This document shows, piece by piece, positions 44,325 through 53,476 of a stretch of 64,000 nt of DNA. The notes below the pieces were generated by a model, which worked only from the letters and a program-made list of their open reading frames with translations, did not search any database and was not told the origin of the DNA. Origin of the DNA: Thermococcus barophilus MP (GTDB lineage Archaea; Methanobacteriota_B; Thermococci; Thermococcales; Thermococcaceae); assembly GCF_000151105.2 (NCBI RefSeq), contig NC_014804.1, positions 186,001-250,000 of the forward strand, written 5' to 3'. The translations under genes were made by a program, and so were the position numbers. Numbering within the stretch: position 1 is the stretch's first letter; the number at the start of each line of letters is the position of its first letter.

Positions 44325-45031
44325 GCTCCACTCCTCCTTTTTAGTCGATCCAAAATTTTCTCCCAGCTAATCTCCCTGAAGTCCTTGAATGTTAAATCCG
44401 CATCAAGTTTTGCTTCTCTTTCATACCCAAGGGTGAAAATTCCAAGTTCTTTTGCTACTTCCACCCCAGTCGGGGAGTCTTCGATCACGATGAAGACTCC
44501 AAGTTCTGGAAATTTAGATTTAAGTTCTTTGATTGCCAGCTCAAACACAGCCTTTTTGGTGGGTGCCAGCCCACTAACATTAACATCAAAAAGATCGAGA
44601 AGGGTTTTTTCTTCTCCATTGACATAGATTTTAATCTTTTGAGCAAGTTTTGGTGCGTTTTTTGAGGCAGAAGCCAAAGCATGCTTAACACCAACTCCTT
44701 TTGTTTCTATGAGAAATTTTATTGCCTCATTGTTAATGCCGTATTCTCCTCTGTCAAACATTTCGTTTACAAGCTTGTTTTTGAATTCGGCAAATTCTTG
44801 GAGAATTTTTTGCTTTTCTTCTTCTGTACGTGCTCCCAATCTCTTATATATCCCTTTCAGTCTTAGGATATTATCTGCTCCTTCATATCGCGGCTTACCG
44901 GAGACATAATTAATAAAAAAATCATGGTCAAAATCTTTAACACCATAATGTTCAGCCGCTTTTTTCCAGGCTTCTTCATGAGGAGTAAAAACCAAAACTC
45001 CGTCAAAATCCCAAATTATCGCTGCTTTCAA
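44321..45031 (-). CDS. pgmB: Beta-phosphoglucomutase (HAD family)
   Basis: 236 residues. WDFDGVLVFTPHEEAWKKA holds the nucleophile aspartate and second acid; FFINYVSGKPRYEGADNIL in the cap is the hallmark of beta-phosphoglucomutases; HALASASKNAP and IVIEDSPTGVEVAKELG are motifs II and IV. It turns beta-glucose-1-phosphate into glucose-6-phosphate. It sits between trmB (16 bases upstream) and the GH65 gene (4-base overlap), which makes a two-step disaccharide route. Confidence 0.92.
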   Translation of the reverse strand: MKAAIIWDFDGVLVFTPHEEAWKKAAEHYGVKDFDHDFFINYVSGKPRYEGADNILRLKGIYKRLGARTEEEKQKILQEFAEFKNKLVNEMFDRGEYGINNEAIKFLIETKGVGVKHALASASKNAPKLAQKIKIYVNGEEKTLLDLFDVNVSGLAPTKKAVFELAIKELKSKFPELGVFIVIEDSPTGVEVAKELGIFTLGYEREAKLDADLTFKDFREISWEKILDRLKRRSGA

Positions 45032-45047
45032 GGAGATCCCTCCTTTT

Positions 45048-46112
45048 CTACTGTTTCTCGATTCTTTCTATAATAACGCGCTGAGCTTCTATATCCTCAA
45101 CTTCAGCATCAAAGCCTCCAACTGTAACTTCACCATCATTTGTTTCAAGGACAAAATTGCTTATTATTCCGGAACGATTAACAGAACGTGCTCTTCCCAC
45201 AATTTTTACTGGAGATCCTTCTTTTACATTTCTGCCTTCAACAGTTACTATTGGAATATATCCGAGCTTAAAGAGGGCTTCTATTTCGTCAAGCACTATA
45301 GAGAATTCTAAAAAGGTCTTTGGATAAGCCTCTGGCTCGTAATCCCAAGAGATTATTTCCTTGGCCTTTCTCCATAGGTTGTTATGGATGTTTAGAAGTC
45401 TCAAAAGTAGGTCCTTTTCTTGAATTTCATACCCGTAGATTTCAGAATTTGAAAGTGGTAGCTTGTTTGGACTGAAAAATCTTCTTTTTGAATAAACGGC
45501 AACTGAAAGGTCTGAAATTACTAAGAGAAAGTTGCCTAACTCTGAGGTTCTAATTTTTACCTGATTTTTGAACCGTTGGAACTCTTCAAAAGATTCTTTC
45601 CCTGGATATACAAGGAGATATAAGTTGACTCCTCTTTGGAGAGCACTGAGGAGATATGGCTTTATTTCCTTAAACACGTTATATGGCACCTCCGCTCTGA
45701 TCTCAATTTCAGCAGAATTTATTGTCTCAATAACACTTGACATTACGCCTTCGAGGCTTCTTACGACAGATATGTAGGGTCCTTCCTCCTCTGTTCTGCT
45801 CCTGATTTTCATGAGCTCTTCTTTGAGAGTTTCTTTCAGTAAATCAAGCTTCATCTTATAAACATCAATAAGGGAAACGATGTCTGTGGCTGTGTAAATT
45901 CTTGGCCTTCCAGCGGAGGCTTTTACAAAACCCTTTCGTATTAGGCTCTGGATTATGTTGTAGAGCTGAGGTTGATGGACGTCAAGAGAGTCTAAAAGTT
46001 CTTTTACAGTTGCTCCATTCTTTGTCCATATTGTCAGGTAAACTTCAGCTTCTCTTTTTGTGAGTCCCAACTCTTGGAGTTTTTCAATGAGAGTTGCGGT
46101 TGACATTGTCAT
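45048..46112 (-). CDS. trmB: TrmB-family sugar-responsive transcription regulator
   Basis: About 354 residues: an N-terminal winged HTH (LGLTKREAEVYLTIWTKNGATVKELLDSLDVHQPQLYNIIQSLIRKGFV), a coiled linker and a C-terminal sugar-binding domain (PYNVFKEIKPYLLSALQRGVNLYLLVYPG ... EIYGYEIQEKDLLLRLLNIHNNLW ... GYIPIVTVEGRNVKEGSPVKIVGRARSV). TrmB represses maltose/trehalose transport operons in Thermococcales until sugar is bound. It is divergent from malE across 129 bases and heads the pgmB-kojP operon, so it likely controls both sides. Start ATG 46112 behind GAGGGGTGG. Confidence 0.92.
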   Translation of the reverse strand: MTMSTATLIEKLQELGLTKREAEVYLTIWTKNGATVKELLDSLDVHQPQLYNIIQSLIRKGFVKASAGRPRIYTATDIVSLIDVYKMKLDLLKETLKEELMKIRSRTEEEGPYISVVRSLEGVMSSVIETINSAEIEIRAEVPYNVFKEIKPYLLSALQRGVNLYLLVYPGKESFEEFQRFKNQVKIRTSELGNFLLVISDLSVAVYSKRRFFSPNKLPLSNSEIYGYEIQEKDLLLRLLNIHNNLWRKAKEIISWDYEPEAYPKTFLEFSIVLDEIEALFKLGYIPIVTVEGRNVKEGSPVKIVGRARSVNRSGIISNFVLETNDGEVTVGGFDAEVEDIEAQRVIIERIEKQ

Positions 46113-46149
46113 ATTAACCACCCCTCACTGCATTATATTCTGAGTTTTT

Positions 46150-46198
46150 ACTATTTAAATATTATTGGAAATAATAAAGAAAAGTTTATATAATATGA
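46150..46198. promoter_or_regulatory. Divergent trmB/malE promoters with a central palindrome
   Basis: For malE, GAAAAGTTTATATAATA ends near 46195; for trmB, the minus strand ATATTTAAATAG lies at about 46151-46162. Between them TATTATT (46160-46166), GGA, AATAATA (46170-46176) forms a 7-bp palindrome, a likely operator for TrmB given its place. Confidence 0.6.
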
Positions 46199-46241
46199 TT
46201 ATAGTATAAAAATCTGAAGACTCCCATATGAGGTGGGTTAT

Positions 46242-47606
46242 ATGAAAAAAGCATACAGCTTTATTCTGGTCTCAGTGCTTTTAATAGCGGTGGTAGCAGC
46301 TGGATGTATAGGTGGTGGGGGGGAAACATCTTCCCCCCCACCTACAACAGTGACAACAACAAAGGTTGAGACTCAAACAAAGATTCAAACTGAAACAAAG
46401 GTGCAGGAAAAGGTTTTTATAAGATTTGCTGGCTGGAGTGCTGGAGAGACTGAAATGAAAAACTACCAGAGAATAATTGGAGAATTCGAGCAAAAGTATC
46501 CAAACATCGGCGTTAAATATGAGGTAATTCCCCAGATGTTCCACGAGAATATCTTAGCATCATTTGGGGCTGGAGTCGCACCTGATGTATTCTACGTTGA
46601 CAGTTCTTGGGCACCAATATTCATTGATAAGGGGGCATTGTACCCAATATCTGACCTTGCTGACAAGAGCTTTATTGACCAGTTCTATCCATTTCTCCTG
46701 AAGCCATTCATGAAGGATGGAAAGCTTTATGGGCTTCCAAAGGATTGGAGCATGCTTGCACTGTTTTACAACAAGAAGCTGTTTGAGCAAGCCGGTCTCA
46801 CAAGACCTCCACAAACTTGGGAAGAGTTGGAGGAGTATGCAAAGATAATTGCTGATAAAACTGGTAAACCAGGTTTGGCTATTTATTTGGGTGGATTTAA
46901 CAGATACGTCCCTGTTGCGGTCAGCAATGGTGCTCCAAAGCCATGGTTTGAAAAGCCAGAAGATGCTTCATGGTTCGACAATCCTGTTGTGAAGGAAACC
47001 TTGACATGGTACATCAACCTGTACAAGAAGGGCAAGATTGAGAGAGAGCAACAAGGAAAAACACCTTACGTTGTCCAGCCAAGCGATGTCGGTGCTGGAT
47101 GGCTTGGAGATGCTTTTGGACAGCAACAGGTTGCAATGGTTATAAGCGGTAACTGGATGATTCCATTTTTAGCAGACCAGTTCCCGGACTTTAAGTACGG
47201 CGAAGACTGGGATATTGCACCAGTTCCTGCTGGGAAGAAAGGAAGAGTTACAATGGCATACACGGTCATTTTAGGAATAAATGCAAAGACTGAACATCCA
47301 CAGGAAGCGTGGAAGTTTGTTGAATTTGTGTTGGGACCTTATGGACAGAAAGAGCTTGTTGTTAAGGCAGGTCATACGTTACCAAGCATAAAAGGTTTTG
47401 AAAACGATCCAGACATGTGGCCACAGCACAAGAAGACACTTTCTTTCAAGTATGACCAGATGATAGTATTTCTCTGGGGTCCAAAGTCAGGTGTTCTTGA
47501 AGGAAAATTCAGTGATGCAATGGCATCTGCAATGAGAGGAGAAATAACTGTTGATGAGGCTATTGAAGTCATGAAGCAGATTGTTCAGGAAGAATTAAGC
47601 AGCTGA
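46242..47606 (+). CDS. malE: Sugar-binding lipoprotein of the ABC transporter
   Basis: Family 1 solute-binding protein, about 454 residues. The signal peptide ends LLIAVVAAGC (lipobox), followed by a glycine, serine/proline and threonine-rich linker (CIGGGGETSSPPPTTVTTTK) and the lobes (RFAGWSAGETEMKNYQRI, DVFYVDSSWAPIFIDKGAL, GLPKDWSMLALFYNKKLFEQAGL, MVISGNWMIPFLADQF). It resembles the trehalose/maltose-binding proteins of Thermococcus and Pyrococcus. The ATG at 46242 is behind GAGGTGGGTT. The linker DNA contains a 12-bp perfect hairpin at 46314-46342. Confidence 0.93.
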   Translation: MKKAYSFILVSVLLIAVVAAGCIGGGGETSSPPPTTVTTTKVETQTKIQTETKVQEKVFIRFAGWSAGETEMKNYQRIIGEFEQKYPNIGVKYEVIPQMFHENILASFGAGVAPDVFYVDSSWAPIFIDKGALYPISDLADKSFIDQFYPFLLKPFMKDGKLYGLPKDWSMLALFYNKKLFEQAGLTRPPQTWEELEEYAKIIADKTGKPGLAIYLGGFNRYVPVAVSNGAPKPWFEKPEDASWFDNPVVKETLTWYINLYKKGKIEREQQGKTPYVVQPSDVGAGWLGDAFGQQQVAMVISGNWMIPFLADQFPDFKYGEDWDIAPVPAGKKGRVTMAYTVILGINAKTEHPQEAWKFVEFVLGPYGQKELVVKAGHTLPSIKGFENDPDMWPQHKKTLSFKYDQMIVFLWGPKSGVLEGKFSDAMASAMRGEITVDEAIEVMKQIVQEELSS

Positions 47607-47617
47607 GGTGGCTTTTT

Positions 47618-48559
47618 ATGTTTTCTAAATTTTCTTCTTTTTATGAGAAGGGTAGAAATAAGGAGATTGTAGCAGGTTTATCTCTTATCTCGGTTGCAGT
47701 TGTATTGAATCTTGTTTTTGGGTACTTTGCAATGATATTTGCCTTTTACCTGAGCTTTTTCAAGTGGGATTATATCGGTCAAATGCAATTTGTAGGATTG
47801 AAAAATTTTGAAATTGTGATTAGAGATTTAATCAGGGGATTTCATGGCGCTCCTTATTTGCTCTCACCCTTTTACACTGGATTAAAGAACATTTTGATTT
47901 ACACTGCAATAGTTGTCCCAATTCAGACTTTTTTGGCGGTAGTGCTTGCTGCATTTGCTAATCAGAAAATTAGAGGACAGCAGTTTTTCAAGGTCTCTTA
48001 CTTTTTGCCAGCAACGACAAGCTCAGTTATCGTTGCTCTGATTTTCATTTGGCTTTTCATGAAAAATGGATTTATCAATTATGCTCTCGCTCATATAATC
48101 CCAGGCTTCCAGCCGATAGACTGGATAAACGACAGAAACTATCTGCTTTTGGCAATTGCAATGGTTGCTATCTGGGGAACGAGCGGACATTTCATGGTGT
48201 CCTTTCTTGCAGCAATGCAGGCAATACCCAGAGAAATTTATGAGGCAGCAATGCTTGATGGTGCTGGCCCAATAAGGAGGTTCTTCTTCATAACAATACC
48301 AATGCTTAGGCCCATGATTGTTTATGTCGTGGTTATGGGGTTAATTGGAGCACTTCAGATGTTCGATTTAGCTTGGGTAATGGCTGGAGCCAATGGTGGG
48401 CCAGGAGGAGCAGGATATACGGTTGCTTTGGACATATATAATGAGGCATTCACAAGAATACGGCCAGGAGTTGCAGCGGCTAAAAGCTGGTTCCTTTTTG
48501 CAATAATCTTCACAACAACTTATCTCTTCCAGAAGAAGTACGGGAGGGCTATGAGATGA
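47618..48559 (+). CDS. malF: Sugar ABC transporter permease, MalF type
   Basis: 313 residues with six main membrane segments and the permease EAA loop (EIYEAAMLDGAGPIRRFFFITIPMLRPMI) that contacts the ATPase. It lacks the large periplasmic P2 loop of E. coli MalF, as in other archaeal homologues. Start behind GAGGTGGC. Four-base overlap with malG. Confidence 0.93.
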   Translation: MFSKFSSFYEKGRNKEIVAGLSLISVAVVLNLVFGYFAMIFAFYLSFFKWDYIGQMQFVGLKNFEIVIRDLIRGFHGAPYLLSPFYTGLKNILIYTAIVVPIQTFLAVVLAAFANQKIRGQQFFKVSYFLPATTSSVIVALIFIWLFMKNGFINYALAHIIPGFQPIDWINDRNYLLLAIAMVAIWGTSGHFMVSFLAAMQAIPREIYEAAMLDGAGPIRRFFFITIPMLRPMIVYVVVMGLIGALQMFDLAWVMAGANGGPGGAGYTVALDIYNEAFTRIRPGVAAAKSWFLFAIIFTTTYLFQKKYGRAMR

Positions 48560-49404
48560 CTCCCAAGGAGAGAGAAAAACTCATTCGTAGAATCTGGATT
48601 GTGATAACTTATGTGGTCTTAATAACCTTTGCACTTGTCTATTTGATGCCTTTTATAAGATCTCTCGTTGCCTCATTTATGACATGGGCTCAAGCTTCTC
48701 GTTATCCTCCAGAATGGATTCCTCATCCTTTCACTCTGGAAAACTATGAAAAGTTATTTAGACTTGAACTTTTCCCCAGATGGATCCGAAATACAGCGCT
48801 TTATGCTGGACTTATAGTCGCTGGTAATATACTTTTTGCAAGCATGGCAGGTTACGCTTTTGCAAGGCTTAAGTTCCCTGGTAGGGATGCTATATTTTCA
48901 GCTCTGCTATCATTGCTAATGATTCCAATGTTTGTTACTTTAGTCCCCAACTATATCATAATCTACAAGCTTGGTCTGATTGACAACATCTTTGGTCTCT
49001 CTTTGTTAGGTTTAACAAATGTTTCAAGCATATTTCTGATGAGGCAGTATTTTATGTCGCTATCAAATGAAATCTTTGAAGCAGCCCGTTTGGATGGATG
49101 CGGACCAATAAAAGCATTCTTTTACATTGCATTGCCCCTTGCAAGACCAGCATTGGGTGCAGTTGCAGTTTACCAGTTCTTGGGTTCATGGAATGCTTTT
49201 ATCGGACCGTTAATCTTCTTGAGATCTCCAGAGAACTTTACTCTGCCTGTAGGACTGAGCTTTGCCTTCCAGAGGTCTATGTGGACAGAATACACTCCCA
49301 TAATTGCTGGCTCTCTTGTGGCATCTGCTCCCACAATAATCCTGTTCCTTGTGTTGAACAAGTACTTGATTAGAGGTATAGTCATCACAGGAGGGAAGGG
49401 CTGA
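48556..49404 (+). CDS. malG: Sugar ABC transporter permease, MalG type
   Basis: 282 residues with six membrane segments and the EAA loop EIFEAARLDGCGPIKAFFYIALPLARPALGAVA. The central PEWIPHPFTLENYEKLF is typical for this subunit. It pairs with MalF to form the pore. The ATG overlaps the malF stop, and its own stop shares a base with the malK start. Confidence 0.93.
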   Translation: MTPKEREKLIRRIWIVITYVVLITFALVYLMPFIRSLVASFMTWAQASRYPPEWIPHPFTLENYEKLFRLELFPRWIRNTALYAGLIVAGNILFASMAGYAFARLKFPGRDAIFSALLSLLMIPMFVTLVPNYIIIYKLGLIDNIFGLSLLGLTNVSSIFLMRQYFMSLSNEIFEAARLDGCGPIKAFFYIALPLARPALGAVAVYQFLGSWNAFIGPLIFLRSPENFTLPVGLSFAFQRSMWTEYTPIIAGSLVASAPTIILFLVLNKYLIRGIVITGGKG

Positions 49405-50477
49405 TGGCAAGGGTTTTGCTGAAAAATGTTACTAAAAAATTCGGCAATGTTGTTGCCGTCAACAATCTCAACCTTGAAATTAGAGATGGGGAGTTCATGG
49501 TTCTTCTTGGACCAAGTGGATGTGGAAAATCAACAACTCTGAGAATGATTGCTGGATTGGAAACTCCAACAGAAGGGGAGATATGGATTGGCGACCAGCT
49601 TGTCAATGACATCGATCCGACCAAGAGAAATGTTGCAATGGTTTTCCAGAGCTATGCCCTTTATCCGCACATGACCGTTTTTGGGAATATAGAGTTCCCG
49701 CTCAGGATGGCTGGCGTTCCTAAGCAAGAAAGGATTAAAAAAGTCAAGGAGGTTGCTGAATTTCTCGGAATTGCGGATTTACTAAATAGAAAACCAAGTG
49801 AGCTAAGCGGTGGTCAGCAGCAGAGGGTAGCGTTGGCAAGAGCATTGGTTAGGGAACCACAAGTATTCCTCTTAGATGAGCCTCTATCAAATTTAGATGC
49901 AAAAATCAGGACTCAAATGCGTTTTGAGCTTAAAAAGTTGTTGAGTTACGAGTTGGGGATTACAACAGTCTATGTGACTCACGACCAAGTCGAAGCAATG
50001 ACGATGGCAGATAGGATAGCTGTCATGAACAAAGGTATTCTTCAGCAAGTTGGAACACCTGACGAGATTTTCTACAAGCCAAAAAATACCTTTGTTGCAA
50101 CATTTGTCGGCAGTCCTCCAATGAACTTAATTGAGGGCAGCATTGTAGAGAAAGATGGTAAAATATTATTTGAGACTGAACACTTCTCCTTACAGCTTCC
50201 AAGTGATGTTCCAAAGGCTGAAGAAGCTATTCTTGGCTTTAGGCCTCAGCATGTGGAAGTCAGCTTAGCTCCAAAAGAGGGTTATGTGAAAGGCAATCTC
50301 TTAGGAGTTGAGAAGCTTGGAGTTGAGAACTATGGACACATAGGCTATGGACGTCTTGAGATTGTTGTTAGGCTTCCGGAGGAGATAAGAGTGATGAGGG
50401 GGGAAATCTACTGGAAACCTCAGGGGAACAGGATTTACATCTTTGATCCAAAGACCAGAAGAGCCATTTATGGGTAG
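49404..50477 (+). CDS. malK: Sugar ABC transporter ATPase, MalK type
   Basis: 357 residues. Walker A LLGPSGCGKSTT at about 34-45, Q-loop VFQSYALYPHMTV, signature LSGGQQQRVALARAL, Walker B VFLLDEPLSNLD and the H-loop in YVTHDQVEAM. The C-terminal third is the OB-type regulatory domain (FYKPKNTFVATFVGSPPMNLIEG). Last gene of malEFGK, directly coupled to malG. The domain may also bind regulators, as in other MalK proteins. Confidence 0.95.
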   Translation: MARVLLKNVTKKFGNVVAVNNLNLEIRDGEFMVLLGPSGCGKSTTLRMIAGLETPTEGEIWIGDQLVNDIDPTKRNVAMVFQSYALYPHMTVFGNIEFPLRMAGVPKQERIKKVKEVAEFLGIADLLNRKPSELSGGQQQRVALARALVREPQVFLLDEPLSNLDAKIRTQMRFELKKLLSYELGITTVYVTHDQVEAMTMADRIAVMNKGILQQVGTPDEIFYKPKNTFVATFVGSPPMNLIEGSIVEKDGKILFETEHFSLQLPSDVPKAEEAILGFRPQHVEVSLAPKEGYVKGNLLGVEKLGVENYGHIGYGRLEIVVRLPEEIRVMRGEIYWKPQGNRIYIFDPKTRRAIYG

Positions 50478-50515
50478 CTGAAAAGCTTTAAAAGGCATCC
50501 TCCCAATTTTTCATC

Positions 50516-51517
50516 ATGCTTTATGTAGAAATCCTTGGAAATCTACCGAGCTTGGCTAAAAGTGAAGTTAAAGCGCTCATTGAGCTTGCAGATAGGAGAT
50601 TTAAAATTGCTGAGGAAGATTATCTGCTTCTGGCAATTAGAGGCAACGAGAGAGCTTTTCCCTTCTTAGATAGACTGGGGATGGCTCATGAATATGGGAT
50701 TTTGCTTTTTTCAGCAGAGAATGTTGAGGAACTCTATGCCAAAGCGGAAAGCATTGATTGGAGCGAATATATAGCTGGAACTTTCAAAGTTGACAGAGAA
50801 ACTATGAGAAATTGTGCTCATGATGTTGAAAATCTCGAAAAGAAGCTCGGCGCAATAATTTACAGACAAGGGTTTAGAGTAAATTTATCTAATCCCAACA
50901 CCCTTGTGAGAGTTTACTGTGGGAAAAAGTTGTGGGTAGGAATTAGGGTTAGATTTTTTAAAGCAAAAACCTTTGATGAGAGGAAAGCTGATAAAAGGCC
51001 TTTCTATAAGCCAATTGCCCTGCCTCCAAGAATTGCAAGAGCTATGGTAAATTTAGCAAGGGCAAAAATGGAGATTCTTGATCCTTTTATGGGAACCGGT
51101 GGAATTCTAATAGAGGCTGGATTAATGGGTCTGAAGGTTTATGGTGTCGATTTGCGAAGAGATATGGTTGAAGGGGCAAGGATAAACCTCGAATATTTTG
51201 GGGTTAAATGTTATGTTTTAAAGCGGGGGGATGCAACCAAGCTTAGGGAAATCTTTCCAGATAAGACTTTTGAAGCAGTGGCAACCGACCCTCCTTATGG
51301 CTCCTCAGCAACGTTAGCTGGGAGGAAGAGAGAGGAATTGTATGAAAAGGCTTTGGAGAGCATTTACGAAGTCCTTGATGGTTATCTGAGTATAGCTTTT
51401 CCGGCTGATTTTAATGCTGAGAAAATTGCCGAGAAAATAGGGTTTGAGGTTTTGGAGAAGCACTATCAGAGGGTTCACTCTTCACTCGATAGGTATTTCT
51501 ATGTAATGAAAACATAA
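50516..51517 (+). CDS. trmG10: tRNA (guanine-10-N2)-dimethyltransferase
   Basis: 333 residues: N-terminal THUMP-containing part (about 1-150) and a C-terminal Rossmann methyltransferase with [16 protein letters not shown] (SAM binding) near 195 and the catalytic [12 protein letters not shown] near 256-267. It fits the archaeal Trm-G10 enzyme that dimethylates G10 of tRNA, a thermostability modification. Its ATG at 50516 follows malK by 38 bases with a TATA-like GCTTTAAAAGGC between, so it probably has its own leaderless or short-leader transcript. Confidence 0.92.
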   Translation: MLYVEILGNLPSLAKSEVKALIELADRRFKIAEEDYLLLAIRGNERAFPFLDRLGMAHEYGILLFSAENVEELYAKAESIDWSEYIAGTFKVDRETMRNCAHDVENLEKKLGAIIYRQGFRVNLSNPNTLVRVYCGKKLWVGIRVRFFKAKTFDERKADKRPFYKPIALPPRIARAMVNLARAKMEILDPFMGTGGILIEAGLMGLKVYGVDLRRDMVEGARINLEYFGVKCYVLKRGDATKLREIFPDKTFEAVATDPPYGSSATLAGRKREELYEKALESIYEVLDGYLSIAFPADFNAEKIAEKIGFEVLEKHYQRVHSSLDRYFYVMKT

Positions 51518-51526
51518 AAAGAAAAA

Positions 51527-52189
51527 TCAGCTCTCAAAGGGACTTTCCTTCAGCTTTTCGTTAACAAATCTGACAATGTGTCTTATGTCATCCTGAATTG
51601 TTTCTGGTTCGGGCTTCATTAGGATGTAAAATACATTTGTTTTTGGAGTTAATGAAACATGCTTAACATTTTCTGGTTTTGAAAAGCCTTGCAGGAATTC
51701 TCTAAGTAGCTCAACATCTCTTCGTTTCTCAAAGAGAGCTTCGTATTCTTTTCTCCCACTCTCAATGACATCCTTCTGGAGAAGTTCCTCATCTTCAATC
51801 TTTGGTTTTATGCGGTAATAGCGTTTCTGAATTAAATGTGCCTCTCTTTTTATCTGCGAATATGGTCTGACAACTATATAGAGCTTGTCATGTCTGCTTA
51901 TCAACTTTGAAATTGGCATGTAGAATATGCTCTGTCTCGGGAGAAGGGTTAATGTATACTCAAACTTATCTATGTTGCCCTCACTAACCTTGTAGTACGC
52001 TCTAAACCCGATATACCCGCCAAGCCACACATATTCTTTATCTTTTGGCTTTATTGTATCTTCAAATGCCCTCAGGTAGTGTTGCATCAGCATAAGATTT
52101 AGCTTTCGTCCTTTGAAGAACTGAATTGATGCCACCCCAGCTAAAACCATGAGCACCAGCAAAAATTCTGGGGAAACCTTTATGTCCAT
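51527..52189 (-). CDS. Membrane-anchored protein of the ArsA/MIP18 operon
   Basis: 220 residues with one N-terminal membrane helix (FLLVLMVLAGVASIQFF) and a soluble cytoplasmic-looking domain of mixed beta and alpha (YVWLGGYIGFRAYYKVSEGNIDKFEYTLTLLPRQSIFYMPISKL, KLYIVVRPYSQIKREAHLI). No known family; no cysteine. The ATG at 52189 follows AGGAGGTTTG. It is the last gene of a four-gene operon and overlaps the MIP18-like stop region by a few bases or abuts it, so it is likely a membrane partner or client site for the ATPase. Confidence 0.75.
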   Translation of the reverse strand: MDIKVSPEFLLVLMVLAGVASIQFFKGRKLNLMLMQHYLRAFEDTIKPKDKEYVWLGGYIGFRAYYKVSEGNIDKFEYTLTLLPRQSIFYMPISKLISRHDKLYIVVRPYSQIKREAHLIQKRYYRIKPKIEDEELLQKDVIESGRKEYEALFEKRRDVELLREFLQGFSKPENVKHVSLTPKTNVFYILMKPEPETIQDDIRHIVRFVNEKLKESPFES

Positions 52190-52191
52190 TT

Positions 52192-52485
52192 TCAAACCTC
52201 CTCAAGTGGATAGTATCTTTGTAACGTCATGCTATCAATTATCTCAAATTCGGGGATTTTGTCTTCTAAAACTTTTACTATCTCCTTGACAATTTTTGCA
52301 TGAACCGTCCAAGTAATGGCCATTTCAAATGGGCTTTGTGGTGTTCTCCGAGCTAAATCGAGATAAATCACTATCTTACCGTTGTCTCTAACTATTTTAG
52401 TGACTATTCCAAGCTTAACTATATTTTCTCCGCTTATTGGTTCTTTTACCGTTTTAAGGGACTCGTATATTCTGTCAATCTCCAA
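52192..52485 (-). CDS. MIP18/DUF59-like protein without cysteine
   Basis: The 97-residue protein has the MIP18/SufT fold pattern: IYESLKTVKEPISGENIVKLGIVTKIV, then IVIYLDLARRTPQSPFEMAITWTVHAKIVKEIV. In Fe-S assembly members the central loop holds a conserved cysteine (as in TxxGCPL); here the loop reads RRTPQSPF and the whole protein lacks cysteine. Start is TTG 52485 behind GGGGGAG, 11 bases inside the ArsA gene end. The fold call is good; an Fe-S role is doubtful. Confidence 0.78.
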   Translation of the reverse strand: MEIDRIYESLKTVKEPISGENIVKLGIVTKIVRDNGKIVIYLDLARRTPQSPFEMAITWTVHAKIVKEIVKVLEDKIPEFEIIDSMTLQRYYPLEEV

Positions 52486-53467
52486 TTATTGCTCCCCCTA
52501 TTTTTTCGAGCAATTCCAAGCCTCTTGGTTCCTCTTCAAACATTGGGATTTTAACTATATCTACCCCTTTGAATTTATTCCTTACGAGTTCTAAGACTTT
52601 TTTCTGTGCTTCAATTTTAACTTTAAGTTTTGAAGGCAGTTCTTCAAGCTCAAGTATCTTATTGAGAACTATCAGCCTAAAGGATATTTTAAACTTGTTT
52701 AGACTTTCATATGCTCTCTCTGTCTCATAGAGCGGCAGCATTTCAGGATTCATAACTGCTACAACAGTAGTTTTCTTGGGATTTGTTATTATCCTATGAA
52801 CAAACTCAATTTCTTCTTTATATTTCTTGAGCTCTTTCATTACAGCGTCCTCTTCCTCGTCACTTGGCAGCTTGTATTCTTCGCCTTCTATTACAAACTT
52901 TCTTTCACCCTGTATTTTTTCTATGGCTTTTCTTCTCTCAAGTATCTTTCTTCTTATTTCGATCAGCTTGTTGGTCCATATAAGAGATATTCTCGGTAGA
53001 GCAAGCACTCTCAGGGTTAGTCCAGTAGGAGGAGTGTCAAAAATAATAATATCCCATTTTTCCCCATCAATCAAAATCTCTCTAATTGCCTCGAGGGTTG
53101 CATATTCCTCGATACCAGGAGAAAATCTCAAAATTTCAAAATATTTCTCCAAATTTATCACGGTCAGATACTTATACATATGCTTCAGATTCTTCTCTAA
53201 GTGTTCTAAATAACTCTGGATGAGTTTTTCCATGTCAAGCTCCATTGCATAAAGATTTTTTATCACCTTCTTGGGCTTGTCGTTTAGTCTCATCATAAAA
53301 ACATCTCCAAGGTTATGGGCTGGGTCTATTGAAACTATGAGTGTTTTGTATCCTTTCTTTGCGAGTGCTATTGAAGTAGCGGCAGCACTTGTTGTTTTCC
53401 CAACACCCCCTTTCCCTATGAAGAATAACACTCTGAACTTCTCTTCTGGAATTAAATAATCTTTCAT
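52475..53467 (-). CDS. ArsA/Get3-family ATPase
   Basis: 330 residues. FFIGKGGVGKTTSAAATSIALA is the deviant Walker A with the signature lysine; SIDPAHNLGDVF is switch I; IIFDTPPTGLTLRVLALP is switch II; the helical insert (about 170-215) is long and charged. It lacks the CxxC zinc pair that joins Get3 dimers and lacks the arsenite-binding cysteines of ArsA; there is no cysteine at all. So it is neither an arsenite pump subunit nor a standard Get3. ATG 53467 behind AGGTGATAAA. Its neighbours suggest protein or membrane targeting work. Confidence 0.88.
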   Translation of the reverse strand: MKDYLIPEEKFRVLFFIGKGGVGKTTSAAATSIALAKKGYKTLIVSIDPAHNLGDVFMMRLNDKPKKVIKNLYAMELDMEKLIQSYLEHLEKNLKHMYKYLTVINLEKYFEILRFSPGIEEYATLEAIREILIDGEKWDIIIFDTPPTGLTLRVLALPRISLIWTNKLIEIRRKILERRKAIEKIQGERKFVIEGEEYKLPSDEEEDAVMKELKKYKEEIEFVHRIITNPKKTTVVAVMNPEMLPLYETERAYESLNKFKISFRLIVLNKILELEELPSKLKVKIEAQKKVLELVRNKFKGVDIVKIPMFEEEPRGLELLEKIGGAIIGD

Positions 53468-53476
53468 TTTATCACC

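Noticed and set aside
52475-53467. Arsenite-pump function for the ArsA-type ATPase
   Set aside because: No cysteine for metalloid binding, only one ATPase half, and no ArsB or ArsR-like gene nearby.
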